A DNA stretch of 64,000 bases from a virus. Under the pieces are notes generated by a model, which was given only the letters and a program-made list of their open reading frames with translations, was not told the DNA's origin and did no database searches. Shown here one piece after another: positions 40,793 to 48,073 of this stretch. Every line of letters starts with the position of its first letter. Position 1 is the stretch's first letter. The translations under genes were made by a program, and so were the position numbers. The stretch covers positions 1 to 64,000 of the IMG/VR virus record IMGVR_UViG_3300037070_005035; one strand, given 5' to 3'.

Positions 40793-41195
40793 TCTGCATG
40801 AGCAAGTAGCGACACTGGCCGCCAGCAAGCTCGTGCCAGATTCCGACGTCGCGGCGGCGCGCAAATCGGTCCCGGATGGATCGAGCTATCTCGTGTCGGT
40901 CGAATGCGCCATCGACGTCAATGGCCAGGGCTGCCTAATCATCTCCAAGCGGGGCGACCTGTGCTTCGGCCATCGGTCTGAACGGAAGAACAAAAAGCTC
41001 GATGTCGAGCGGCTGATTCGAGCAGTCGTCACGAGCTGCGATGGTGCCACGCTGGATTTGATTAGTCTGAATTACGACTTAGACAGCAATCCTGATCAAG
41101 ATGTCTACTACCGACAAGTATTGCTTGACATGATCACAACCAAGTCAAGCAGCGATGTCTCAGCACCCATCACATTCAATCAACGGGGGGTGTGA
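40755..41195 (+). CDS. Hypothetical protein next to nuclease
   Basis: A 146-residue protein with AAGGAAAC upstream (MESLLQQPQVIPSLHEQVAT...). The centre is beta-rich (SSYLVSVECAIDVNGQGCLI), then helical. It overlaps the nuclease gene by 38 bases, so a linked DNA-processing role is possible. Not recognised. Confidence 0.5.
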   Translation: MESLLQQPQVIPSLHEQVATLAASKLVPDSDVAAARKSVPDGSSYLVSVECAIDVNGQGCLIISKRGDLCFGHRSERKNKKLDVERLIRAVVTSCDGATLDLISLNYDLDSNPDQDVYYRQVLLDMITTKSSSDVSAPITFNQRGV

Positions 41196-41487
41196 GATGC
41201 TGCTGATTCTCGGGATTGTCTTGCTGCTGGCCGCCGGTCAAGCCAAGGGGAAGGACGCTGTCCTGCTGGCTGCCATCGGCGCCGGCATAGTGGTCTGGGT
41301 GATACATCCGGGCTGACCGCGACGTGATTGTTCTGCGGCGATGATGAACGTAATTCTGCTCGTGACAGCGCGGGCAGCGGGCTGGCTGATTAGGTAGACG
41401 GTACAGGTCCGTAGTTTCCAGTCCGCAATCTTTACAGGCATTCGATTTATCCACATTTAGCTGGCGATTACCGTATCTTTTTGCCAT
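41176..41487 (-). CDS. Possible divergent zinc protein next to integrase
   Basis: A 103-residue minus-strand frame from the ATG at 41487 with AGGT upstream: MAKRYGNRQLNVDKSNACKD..., CKDCGLETTD and RCPRCHEQN give a four-Cys zinc site, and the tail is basic then Gln-rich. Divergent to the integrase, it could be an excisionase-like or regulatory protein. It overlaps a plus-strand membrane peptide frame, so one of the two may be spurious. Confidence 0.4.
   Translation of the reverse strand: MAKRYGNRQLNVDKSNACKDCGLETTDLYRLPNQPARCPRCHEQNYVHHRRRTITSRSARMYHPDHYAGADGSQQDSVLPLGLTGGQQQDNPENQQHLTPPVD
41197..41316 (+). CDS. 39-residue membrane peptide
   Basis: The ATG at 41197 follows GGGGGG and the stop of the previous gene by one base. 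The product MLLILGIVLLLAAGQAKGKD... has two hydrophobic stretches around a basic loop. The tight coupling supports translation. Function unknown. Confidence 0.5.
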   Translation: MLLILGIVLLLAAGQAKGKDAVLLAAIGAGIVVWVIHPG

Positions 41488-41514
41488 TGACCTACTCACA
41501 CGATTGGTATTATT

Positions 41515-42531
41515 ATGTCGAGTCTGACGAAACGACCGAGCGGCATTTACTGGCTGCAATTTACCCTTGACGGACGGAAGCATACAAGGAGCCTGGGCCG
41601 GATAGATCGCGGCCTGGCGATGAGCATTTGTGGGAAGTTTGAAACATTGATGAGCGAAGGAAAGACGGGGCAAGCCATGGAGACAGTCACCGCTCAGGTC
41701 GCTCCCGAGCAGCGACAGTCAATGATTCATCTATGGGTGCAAGAATATCTGAAGGCCCTGGGCTGCAAGCCAGCCACGATGAAGACGCACTACCAAACCC
41801 TGGACCTGCTAACGGCTCAGTTCGGCACGTGCTCATTCCGGGATGTGGATTTCACTGGAGCACAAAAATTCGTAGCGTCACTCGGTCGATTCGCCGGGTC
41901 GACGCGGGCGAAGCATATCAGTCGAACCCGGCAATATTTCGATGCCGCAATCGATAGCGGAATCATCAGCAAGAATCCGTTTGAGTCATTTAAGTGCGGT
42001 AGTCAGCACAACCCGACACGATCACATTTCGTCAGCCGGGAGGACTACGAGAAACTCATGGCAGCCGCACCGAACCAAACGCTGAGGACAATCATCTCCT
42101 TGTCGAGAATCGGCGGCCTACGAATTCCGAGCGAGCTGCGCGGGCTCAAGTGGACAGATATCGAAGCGGAAAAGATTTCGATCACGGGACACAAGACAGC
42201 CAGTCGCGCGTTCCCGATGTTCCCGGAGCTGAAGGAAGAACTAAACGCGCTCAGTAGGAATCGCATGAACAATGGTACAGTAATCTCATATGACGGATGT
42301 TTGACCTATGCACTCCGGCAAATCATCCAACTGGCCGGATTGAAACGGTGGCCGAGAATTTGGCACAACATGCGAGCCTCTCGGATTACCGAGCTGAGTG
42401 ACAAATTCCCTGTCCAAGTCGTGTCTACCTGGATGGGAAATTCGCCTGAAATCGCACTTCGACATTATCTCTCAGTGACAGATTCCCACTGGGAACAAGC
42501 CTTAAACGAGACGCGACAGGACAGAACATGA
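41515..42531 (+). CDS. int: Tyrosine recombinase (phage integrase)
   Basis: A 338-residue protein. The N-terminal arm-binding-type part is GIYWLQFTLDGRKHTRSLGR. A core-binding domain follows (about 65-165), then the catalytic domain with R203 (GGLRIPSEL), K227, H284-x-x-R287 (IWHNMRAS), W306 (TWMGN) and nucleophile Y318 (LRHYLSVTD). It would integrate and excise the phage at an att site. The last eight residues (NETRQDRT) are encoded by the start of a GACNN array, so the native C-terminus may have been replaced. A TTGACC/TATTAT pair lies so close to the ATG that it may not be its promoter. Confidence 0.93.
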   Translation: MSSLTKRPSGIYWLQFTLDGRKHTRSLGRIDRGLAMSICGKFETLMSEGKTGQAMETVTAQVAPEQRQSMIHLWVQEYLKALGCKPATMKTHYQTLDLLTAQFGTCSFRDVDFTGAQKFVASLGRFAGSTRAKHISRTRQYFDAAIDSGIISKNPFESFKCGSQHNPTRSHFVSREDYEKLMAAAPNQTLRTIISLSRIGGLRIPSELRGLKWTDIEAEKISITGHKTASRAFPMFPELKEELNALSRNRMNNGTVISYDGCLTYALRQIIQLAGLKRWPRIWHNMRASRITELSDKFPVQVVSTWMGNSPEIALRHYLSVTDSHWEQALNETRQDRT

Positions 42532-42610
42532 CACGACAAGACCGGACTGGGCAAGACCAGACTTGGTCCGACATGACCAGACGTGACGTGACACGACAAG
42601 ACTTGATTTT
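42508..42610 (+). repeat. GACNN array 1
   Basis: About 20 units of the 5-base pattern GACNN, beginning inside the integrase C-terminus and ending GACAAGACTTGATTTT. It precedes csrA. Confidence 0.9.
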
Positions 42611-42613
42611 CAA

Positions 42614-42633
42614 CTGTGGAATATAAACCACAA
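42614..42633. promoter_or_regulatory. Dispersed palindrome, copy 7 (degenerate)
   Basis: CTGTGGAATATAAACCACAA: outer arms TGTGG/CCACA kept, inner right arm changed. It lies between array 1 and csrA, 22-41 bases before its start, with TATAAA at the centre. Confidence 0.55.
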
Positions 42634-42654
42634 CTTTAACCGAAGGATCAACCA

Positions 42655-42909
42655 ATGCTAGTTTTAGGACGACGAAGAAATGAATCAATTACCGTAGTAA
42701 CTCCGAGCGGCGAGCGGATCGATTTTAAAATCGTGACCATCGATGGCGGATACGCGAGAATTGGCATCACGGCCGAGAGGACGATACAAATTTACAGAAG
42801 TGAACTAGGAGAACGAGAACATGGGACTGAAGGACAGATCGGGCGCGAAATGGCTGCAGCTAACACGGGGCCGCTTAGTCCTCAAATCAAAGGACGGAAC
42901 GACCAGTGA
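42655..42909 (+). CDS. csrA: CsrA-family RNA-binding regulator
   Basis: An 84-residue protein. MLVLGRRRNESITVV is the CsrA N-terminus, and GYARIGITAERTIQIYRSEL matches the second half with its RNA-binding Arg. The family core ends near residue 55; about 29 extra residues overlap the next gene in another frame. CsrA dimers bind GGA motifs in mRNA leaders and change translation or stability. A GACNN array and a palindrome precede the gene (AAGG serves as SD). Phage-borne csrA could control phage or host messages. Confidence 0.88.
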   Translation: MLVLGRRRNESITVVTPSGERIDFKIVTIDGGYARIGITAERTIQIYRSELGEREHGTEGQIGREMAAANTGPLSPQIKGRNDQ

Positions 42910-43570
42910 ACATGATTCATTGGAAGGCCGGATAATCGGAATCGATTTCCGTGACAACGTCTACGACGGCAAGACGACCAGACAGATTCATCTGATATTC
43001 GATGATGGAGATGACCAATATCAACTTGCGATCGCGGTTGGGAGCGGATACGGGAAACAGTTGATTCTGAAGCTTGCGACAGCGGACCTGCTCCAGCCAG
43101 TGGAAATCACTCCGACTTTTGCGGAGGATGGGCCGCGCAAGAACTCCGGGATGTTCGTCAGCCAGTTCGGCCAGCATCTAAAACAGCTTTGGACGCGAGA
43201 CAACCCCGGGCCACTACCGCCACTGAAAGAGGTTGTCGTGAAGGGTCAAACAGTCTGGGATGACACCGAGCAGTGTGAGTTTCTGGAAGAGTACGTTACC
43301 AGCCAGCTTGTGCCACAGATTAAGCAGGGCATCACGGTTGAACCAACTGATATGCCGCCAGCAGGCGGCGACACCGAAGCGACCACGGAGCTACTAAAGC
43401 TGATCAGCAAGACTCTGAAGGATGTCCAGCCCGGCGACAACTCGAAGCTGGCAACGATCAAGGCTCGGATCGAGGCCAACAAGGACAAGCTAGGCGGAGA
43501 TTACCCGTTGGCATTGGAGTTGTGGTCGGGAGCGGTCGACAGATTGAAGGAAGATCATACACCGTTTTAA
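42821..43570 (+). CDS. Probable single-stranded DNA-binding protein
   Basis: A 249-residue protein. Residues 20-105 have an OB-fold-like pattern seen in phage SSBs (LEGRIIGIDFRDNVYDGK, IHLIFDDGDDQYQLAIAVGS, KQLILKLATADL). The middle is Pro-rich, then helical, and the protein ends KEDHTPF, an acidic tip ending in Pro-Phe as in SSB C-termini that recruit partners. It overlaps the csrA tail. Together with the Cas4-like nuclease it would serve recombination or replication. Confidence 0.6.
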   Translation: MGLKDRSGAKWLQLTRGRLVLKSKDGTTSEHDSLEGRIIGIDFRDNVYDGKTTRQIHLIFDDGDDQYQLAIAVGSGYGKQLILKLATADLLQPVEITPTFAEDGPRKNSGMFVSQFGQHLKQLWTRDNPGPLPPLKEVVVKGQTVWDDTEQCEFLEEYVTSQLVPQIKQGITVEPTDMPPAGGDTEATTELLKLISKTLKDVQPGDNSKLATIKARIEANKDKLGGDYPLALELWSGAVDRLKEDHTPF

Positions 43571-43572
43571 TC

Positions 43573-43654
43573 CTGACGCGACCTGACGAGACTTGACTGG
43601 ACGAGACGGGATGCGACATGACCCGACCTGACGGGACGCGACAAGACTTGATTT
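43573..43654 (+). repeat. GACNN array 2
   Basis: Starts CCTGACGCGACC and ends GACAAGACTTGATTT directly at the ATG of the next gene, leaving no room for a separate Shine-Dalgarno. Confidence 0.9.
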
Positions 43655-43888
43655 ATGATCACCAGCAAAATCGGACAACTGCTGTATCAGCGAGATGGTT
43701 ATCGAGAACTCGGCGAAGCCGAAAACATGCTGCGAGTACGCGACAAGCTGACCGCGATTGATTCGCTGTTCGAGGAGATGGTGGAGTGCATTGAGGAGTC
43801 AAACTGCAAGTGTAACCACCCTGTCTACAATCCGTGCCGGCGTTGTCGACTGATGCCGCGAATCGAAGAACTCAGAGGGAACGAATGA
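43655..43888 (+). CDS. Cys-rich small protein, paralogue A
   Basis: A 77-residue protein MITSKIGQLLYQRDGYRELG..., with CIEESNCKCNHP and NPCRRCRLMPRIEEL. A helical first half and a Cys cluster suggest a zinc module. It is homologous to the next gene (shared MITSKI, KLTxIDSL, MVExxE, CxC, RIxEL). There is no SD: an array abuts its ATG. Confidence 0.6.
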   Translation: MITSKIGQLLYQRDGYRELGEAENMLRVRDKLTAIDSLFEEMVECIEESNCKCNHPVYNPCRRCRLMPRIEELRGNE

Positions 43889-44121
43889 TCACCAGCAAGA
43901 TTCGCGAGCTGTGGAAAACCATCGACGTCAGCGATGAATACCGGGATCGATACGACGCCAATAGAAAGCTGACCGACATTGATTCGCTGTGGGACGACAT
44001 GGTGGAGTTCGTTGAGGGATCTGGTTGTGCCTGCTTCGACGCATGCGGTCGCAGATGGACAGACGCACCATGTGAGTTCTGTAGTCTGATAACGAGAATC
44101 AAGGAACTCACTGGGAAGTAG
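43885..44121 (+). CDS. Cys-rich small protein, paralogue B
   Basis: The ATG at 43885 overlaps the stop of paralogue A (ATGA), with GAGGGA upstream. 78 residues: MITSKIRELWKTIDVSDEYR..., GSGCACFDACGRRW, PCEFCSLITRIKEL. Tandem duplicate of the gene before it. Function unknown. Confidence 0.65.
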   Translation: MITSKIRELWKTIDVSDEYRDRYDANRKLTDIDSLWDDMVEFVEGSGCACFDACGRRWTDAPCEFCSLITRIKELTGK

Positions 44122-44128
44122 GGTCAGC

Positions 44129-44347
44129 ATGTCGATTGAAATGAATACAAGCGAAGAAGTTGAGTTGCTGAACGGCGAATGCTGGCGGGCAGTTTCCGTC
44201 TGGCACGGGAAAGGCGATTCTTGGTTAACCATCCAAAAAATAATCGACGGAATTGTCTTCATCCGACAAGTTGAGAGATGTGACCTGAAACATCCAAGTC
44301 ACTGTAATTTTATGCTCATTAATCTATGGGAACCCATGGACGAGTGA
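44129..44347 (+). CDS. Hypothetical beta protein
   Basis: A 72-residue protein (MSIEMNTSEEVELLNGECWR...), with WLTIQKIIDGIVFIRQVERC. Small beta-rich fold; not recognised. It starts 7 bases after the previous gene. Confidence 0.5.
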   Translation: MSIEMNTSEEVELLNGECWRAVSVWHGKGDSWLTIQKIIDGIVFIRQVERCDLKHPSHCNFMLINLWEPMDE

Positions 44348-44369
44348 AGCTAGGACAAGGAGCTGCGAA

Positions 44370-44594
44370 ATGGTATTCGCGTTTGTGTTTTTTGTGATTC
44401 TGATTGGCTCTTGGGCGGCCTGGGAATTTATTTCATCGCCAGTCGTCACTGATGATAGATATGAAGAATTCTCGACCCGACATGACATGACGCGACGAGA
44501 CGAGACCGGACTAGGCGAGACGAGACCGGATGGGACAAGACAGGACGTGACGAGACAAGACTTGATTTTTTCCGGAGATAACGACGCCGCATAA
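44370..44594 (+). CDS. Small membrane protein whose 3' half is a GACNN array
   Basis: A 74-residue frame with AAGGAG upstream. Residues 1-22 (MVFAFVFFVILIGSWAAWEF) are a membrane helix. From about residue 35 onward the codons fall in array 3, giving a Thr/Arg/Asp-rich tail (RHDMTRRDETGLG...). The array has probably invaded the gene end and removed the original stop. Confidence 0.5.
   Translation: MVFAFVFFVILIGSWAAWEFISSPVVTDDRYEEFSTRHDMTRRDETGLGETRPDGTRQDVTRQDLIFSGDNDAA
44472..44571 (+). repeat. GACNN array 3
   Basis: About 20 units inside the end of the small membrane gene, ending GACAAGACTTGATTTTTT. A 22-base spacer separates it from array 4. Confidence 0.9.
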
Positions 44595-44716
44595 CTCGAC
44601 CTGACTCGACAGGACATGACGGGACGCGACTTAACTGGACAAGACTCGATCAGACGTGACTCGACCAGATGCGACAGGACCCGATGCGACAGGACCCGAC
44701 AAGACTTGATTTATTT
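44594..44716 (+). repeat. GACNN array 4
   Basis: About 24 units, ending GACAAGACTTGATTTATTT, then AGAGG as SD for the gene at 44734. Contains GATGCGACAGGACCC twice in a row. Confidence 0.9.
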
Positions 44717-44733
44717 AGAAAGAGGCAAAATTG

Positions 44734-45063
44734 ATGGAAATGGGTATCGTGACAATCGACGGGGCAATTCATGGCGAGCGAGGTGAAACACAAAGACTAA
44801 TTGCCGATGAGGGCGTGCGGTGGATCTGCCTGCTGCTCAAAAAGAATGCCGACTACGGCTGCTCTATCTGGGACGAGCCAATGCTATGTCCAGGCATGTC
44901 GTCCTCGTCGGCAATCCTAGTACGGATGGGGGATAAGATCAATCGATTGAAATCGCTGATGGCCACTCATGCCGAAGTATCTGATGAGTCGATCGACGAC
45001 ACGCTACGGGACCTGGGAGCGTACTGCCTACTGCTACTGGCCAATCCGAACAGGAATAAATGA
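44734..45063 (+). CDS. DUF1599-like (nucleotide-modification-associated) protein
   Basis: The ATG at 44734 gives 109 residues. The pattern NADYGCSIWDEPMLCPGMSSSSAILVRMGDKINRLKSL, then DESIDDTLRDLGAYCLLLL, matches the helical DUF1599 family of phages (Lys-Asp-Tyr-Gly, DK-RL and DTL-DL motifs), linked by genome context to nucleotide metabolism or base modification. No substrate is proven. Array 4 lies directly upstream. Confidence 0.65.
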   Translation: MEMGIVTIDGAIHGERGETQRLIADEGVRWICLLLKKNADYGCSIWDEPMLCPGMSSSSAILVRMGDKINRLKSLMATHAEVSDESIDDTLRDLGAYCLLLLANPNRNK

Positions 45064-45287
45064 AAGGAAAGGTGAACATGAAGAACCTGCGCATTGAATT
45101 CCAGGAATACCGCCAAGCCTGTTACGGCGATCAGGAAATTTCTGATGGCCCACTCAGAGAGATCGAGCAGGCATTTCTATCAGGTATACACCTGGCGCTG
45201 AACCGGCCACTGCTGAAGCCGAACATGATCAGCATTCAGAAACAGATCAAAGCCCGCCTACTTGAATTAGGAGCCATCACGAAATGA
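45060..45287 (+). CDS. Hypothetical small protein
   Basis: A 75-residue protein; the first ATG overlaps the previous stop and a second in-frame ATG follows at residue 7 after AAAGG. Helical with QEYRQACYGDQEISDG. Its stop overlaps the next start. Not recognised. Confidence 0.5.
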   Translation: MKGKVNMKNLRIEFQEYRQACYGDQEISDGPLREIEQAFLSGIHLALNRPLLKPNMISIQKQIKARLLELGAITK

Positions 45288-45841
45288 AACACGAAGTCGA
45301 ACTAGGGAAGCTAATCGAATCGCTGCAGCAGCGGGACGCCGTGCATGTGGCAGTGGCGCCGGTAATGGCTGCTGAGGAACTGTATCCAGGTCAGCACATC
45401 GGTTTTGTGGAAGGAACGAATGAACAAGTCAGAGGAGTCGCGAGGCTGATTGGAGTCGTGGACCCATTTCTGGAAAATAATGTTTTACCCGGCCAGAGGT
45501 TCTGGATGTTCCTTTATCCAAATACAATCACTGGCCTGCGGCACGACTGGTCACATCCGGCATTCAATAGCGAGGCCAGCAATCCCACTGGCGATCTAAA
45601 TTTCGATGCCGCCTGTATCGTGGCCAGGATGTGCGGCAAGACATACGAAGCCCTCATGGACGACGCCTATCGATGCGTTGGCAATGGGACCAATAAGTAC
45701 GGCGACTATATCATGGACAACTCCGAGCGGTACAAGGGCGTCGGATATGACTTGTGGAAACAGTTCTGGAAACACTACGAGCAAGTCCATGATGTAAAGC
45801 TGGAAGAAGAATACGACGCGCCTTACACGTGCAGTTGCTAA
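45284..45841 (+). CDS. Hypothetical protein with RFWMFLYP motif
   Basis: A 185-residue protein. The first half (AVAPVMAAEELYPGQHIGFV, VDPFLENNVLPGQRFWMFLYP, NTITGLRHDWSHPAF) resembles a family I have seen in environmental phages and planctomycetes without function. The second half is helical (MCGKTYEALMDDAYRCVG) and acidic, ending TCSC. Confidence 0.5.
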   Translation: MKHEVELGKLIESLQQRDAVHVAVAPVMAAEELYPGQHIGFVEGTNEQVRGVARLIGVVDPFLENNVLPGQRFWMFLYPNTITGLRHDWSHPAFNSEASNPTGDLNFDAACIVARMCGKTYEALMDDAYRCVGNGTNKYGDYIMDNSERYKGVGYDLWKQFWKHYEQVHDVKLEEEYDAPYTCSC

Positions 45842-46052
45842 ATGACCAGGCTCAACTCGACATGACAAGACCGGACACGACAAGACTCGAATCGACTTGA
45901 CGTGACAAGACCGGACTGGGCAAGACATGGCGAGACATGGCGCGATGCGATTAGACGCGACGAGACAAGACACGACCCGACTCGACGAGGCCAGGTTAGA
46001 CATGACTAGATTAGGCCAGACCCGACCCGACGAGACTTGACTTGATTTTTTT
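45842..46052 (+). repeat. GACNN array 5
   Basis: About 42 units, the longest array, starting one base after a stop codon and ending GACTTGACTTGATTTTTTT. It is followed by GAAAGGGG and an ATG that opens only a four-codon frame. Confidence 0.9.
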
Positions 46053-46079
46053 GAAAGGGGACACATGAAACAAACCTGA
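46053..46079 (+). pseudogene. SD-ATG stub of a lost gene between two arrays
   Basis: GAAAGGGG-ACAC-ATGAAACAAACCTGA: a complete SD and start codon followed by only three more sense codons before TGA, which is formed by the CCTGAC start of the next array. This looks like the start of a gene whose body has been replaced by an array. Confidence 0.6.
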
Positions 46080-46167
46080 CAAGACTAGACGAGACGCGAC
46101 AGGACAAGACAGGACCCGACTGGACTAGTTTCGATTTGATCTGATCTGACAAGACTTGATTTTTTTC
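46074..46167 (+). repeat. GACNN array 6
   Basis: Begins CCTGACAAGAC and ends TGACAAGACTTGATTTTTTT, then AAAAGGA and the ATG at 46182. Confidence 0.9.
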
Positions 46168-46181
46168 AAAAGGAAAACCAA

Positions 46182-46757
46182 ATGAAAGCCGCGACTGTAT
46201 TATTGAAAAGCTTACCGGGCAGCGAACTATTCTTCGGCAAGCCCAAGACCTCCAAGAAGCTGGCCAACGAGACGCACGACCAATTCGACCAGAGGACTTG
46301 GAAGGAATCGGTATCGCACCACGAAGGCAAGCTGTTTATCCAGCCATTCGCTTTGAAGAACGGTCTGGAGTCATCAGCAAAATGGCTATCGATACCGATT
46401 CCCGGCGAGGGGAAGAAGACATTCACGAAGCGTTTCGTGAGCGGAATCCTGGTCGTCGATAAGCTGTGGCTGACAGACGACACGGGCAAGGCATTGACCA
46501 TGGAGGACGTGGAACCGCTATCGCTATTCGTCCCCTCCGATGGTGTACGCGGAAGCGGCAAGCGGGTATTTAGGATCTTCCCTTCCGTCAAGTCATGGAT
46601 GGCTTACGCGGAAATTCATGTTATTGATCAGAAGATCGATAAAAAAATTCTAGAGGAGCACCTGACGTGCTGCGGCAATTTCGTTGGATTCGGCTCGATG
46701 CGAGCGCAGAATGGCGGGATCAACGGACGATTCTCGATTGAAGAATTGCAGTTTTAA
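46182..46757 (+). CDS. Conserved phage protein of unknown function
   Basis: A 191-residue protein. DQRTWKESVSHHEGKLFIQP, LKNGLESSAKWLSIPIPGEGK, LFVPSDGVRGSGKRVFRIFP and GNFVGFGSMRAQNGGINGRF form a set I recall from phage proteins of unknown role. The tail with GFGSxR and GGxxGRF resembles RAMP-type nucleic-acid-binding proteins, but this is weak. It stands alone between arrays 6 and 7. Confidence 0.6.
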   Translation: MKAATVLLKSLPGSELFFGKPKTSKKLANETHDQFDQRTWKESVSHHEGKLFIQPFALKNGLESSAKWLSIPIPGEGKKTFTKRFVSGILVVDKLWLTDDTGKALTMEDVEPLSLFVPSDGVRGSGKRVFRIFPSVKSWMAYAEIHVIDQKIDKKILEEHLTCCGNFVGFGSMRAQNGGINGRFSIEELQF

Positions 46758-46758
46758 C

Positions 46759-46841
46759 CTGACGCGACACGGCATGACCAGACATGACATGACGAGACGC
46801 GACAAGACATGACGAGACCGGACGCGACAAGACTTGATTTT
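46759..46841 (+). repeat. GACNN array 7a
   Basis: Starts CTGACGCGAC after a stop codon and ends GACAAGACTTGATTTT. No gene follows; eight bases later array 7b begins, as if a gene between the two had been lost. Confidence 0.9.
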
Positions 46842-46849
46842 ACAAATCA

Positions 46850-46984
46850 ACACGACAAGACGAGACGCGACACGATAGGACAACACAAGACCGGACTCGA
46901 CGGGACGTAACTGGACTGGATCGAACTAGACATGACCCGGCTCGACCTGATTCGACAGGACAACACCTGACAAGACTTGATTTT
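46850..46984 (+). repeat. GACNN array 7b
   Basis: About 27 units, several broken (GGACAACACAAGACC), ending TGACAAGACTTGATTTT. An AGGA and an ATG at 47006 follow. Confidence 0.9.
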
Positions 46985-47005
46985 CAACCTACAGGATAAA
47001 AAAGC

Positions 47006-47527
47006 ATGGAATCATATTCATTTCGACACGGATTGCATCACTCAACCTCGCTGGCCATCGACCTGCTGGAAAAAGGCAAGCCGGGCGACACGATCGACCG
47101 GTCGCGGATGGCTGAGCAGATCGGCGAGCCGTGTGAATGCGGCGAGGTTGGCTATCAGCACGTGCGGAGCGCGATCAATCACGTACTGAACCGATCGGGG
47201 GTGGCCTGGGAATGGGACAGGAATTTGAAAGTCTGGCTATGCCTGGACGATCCGCAGCGCGTGAACAGCCACTCCAGAACCAATAAGGCGGTATCCAGGA
47301 AGGCCCGCAAGGGGCTGCGGCTGGCATCCACGATTAATACGAAAAAGCTATCCAACGACGAGCGGCGCGACCATCAACTGAATATCGTATCCGGCTCGCT
47401 TTCGGTGGCGGCGATTTCGTCGCCATTCAGGACACGATTGGCCAATAGTGGAGTAGGAGACAGGTTGCTGAATACCGACCAGCTCGCCAATCAACTGGCG
47501 GCGATGCTGTCCAATGGCTCAACCTGA
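47006..47527 (+). CDS. Hypothetical protein, possible winged-helix
   Basis: A 173-residue protein. GDTIDRSRMAEQIGEPCECG, then YQHVRSAINHVLNRSGVAWEWDRNLKVWLC has the helix-helix-wing rhythm of a winged HTH. The C-terminal half is basic and polar (SRKARKGLRLAST). It could be a replication or regulatory protein. Its stop codon is formed by the first unit of array 8. Confidence 0.5.
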   Translation: MESYSFRHGLHHSTSLAIDLLEKGKPGDTIDRSRMAEQIGEPCECGEVGYQHVRSAINHVLNRSGVAWEWDRNLKVWLCLDDPQRVNSHSRTNKAVSRKARKGLRLASTINTKKLSNDERRDHQLNIVSGSLSVAAISSPFRTRLANSGVGDRLLNTDQLANQLAAMLSNGST

Positions 47528-47728
47528 CCGGACTGGACATGACATGACTCGATTTGACAAGACTCGACAGGACGAGACTCGGTAGGACATGACAAGACTG
47601 GACGCAACACGACGTGACGGGACAAGACATGACTTGATGAGGCGCGACTGGACTTGACTCGACCTGATAAGACCGGATGCGACACGGTGAGACTTGACGA
47701 GACTTGACTAGACAAGACTTGATTTTTT
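47524..47728 (+). repeat. GACNN array 8
   Basis: Starts CCTGACCGGAC, contributing the TGA stop of the previous gene, and ends GACAAGACTTGATTTTTT. About 41 units, with an internal ACATGACTTGATGAGG that looks like a decayed terminus. Confidence 0.9.
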
Positions 47729-47749
47729 CAAAACGAAAGGAACAAACAA

Positions 47750-47965
47750 ATGGCTTGCCAAACATGCGATCACACGATGCAAGGAATATCACGAGTGTTT
47801 TGGTGTCCGCGCTGCGGAACAATCAAGATGCCTGGCTCGGCACCTGAATTCGAAGCCCCTTCGATCGTTGACAGAGTCCATGCATTCATGAAGTACGCCA
47901 AAGTTGATGGATCAGATCCGTTCGTGGAAAGCATCTACAGGTCACTGGTGGAGTGCGTTGGATGA
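47750..47965 (+). CDS. Small zinc-ribbon protein
   Basis: A 71-residue protein with CQTCDHTMQGI and FWCPRCGTIK, a four-Cys zinc ribbon, followed by a helical tail. AAAGGAAC is the SD. Similar ribbons are common in phages; function unknown. Confidence 0.6.
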   Translation: MACQTCDHTMQGISRVFWCPRCGTIKMPGSAPEFEAPSIVDRVHAFMKYAKVDGSDPFVESIYRSLVECVG

Positions 47966-47972
47966 AATAATC

Positions 47973-48057
47973 CAGACATGACATGGCACGTCACGACTCG
48001 ACATGACAGGACCCAACATGACGGGACGAGCCCTGACAAGACAAGACTTGATTTTTT
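47973..48057 (+). repeat. GACNN array 9
   Basis: About 17 units, ending GACAAGACAAGACTTGATTTTTT, then GAAAG and a TTG start at 48074. Confidence 0.9.
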
Positions 48058-48073
48058 ATTGAAAGAACACCCG

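Noticed and set aside
41487-41513. TTGACC-15-TATTAT as integrase promoter
   Set aside because: The -10 ends one base before the ATG, so the transcript would start inside the coding sequence.
47978-48073. Upstream ATG for the gene ending at 48427
   Set aside because: It lies within a GACNN array; the TTG at 48074 has an SD-like GAAAG and starts the first non-repeat residues.
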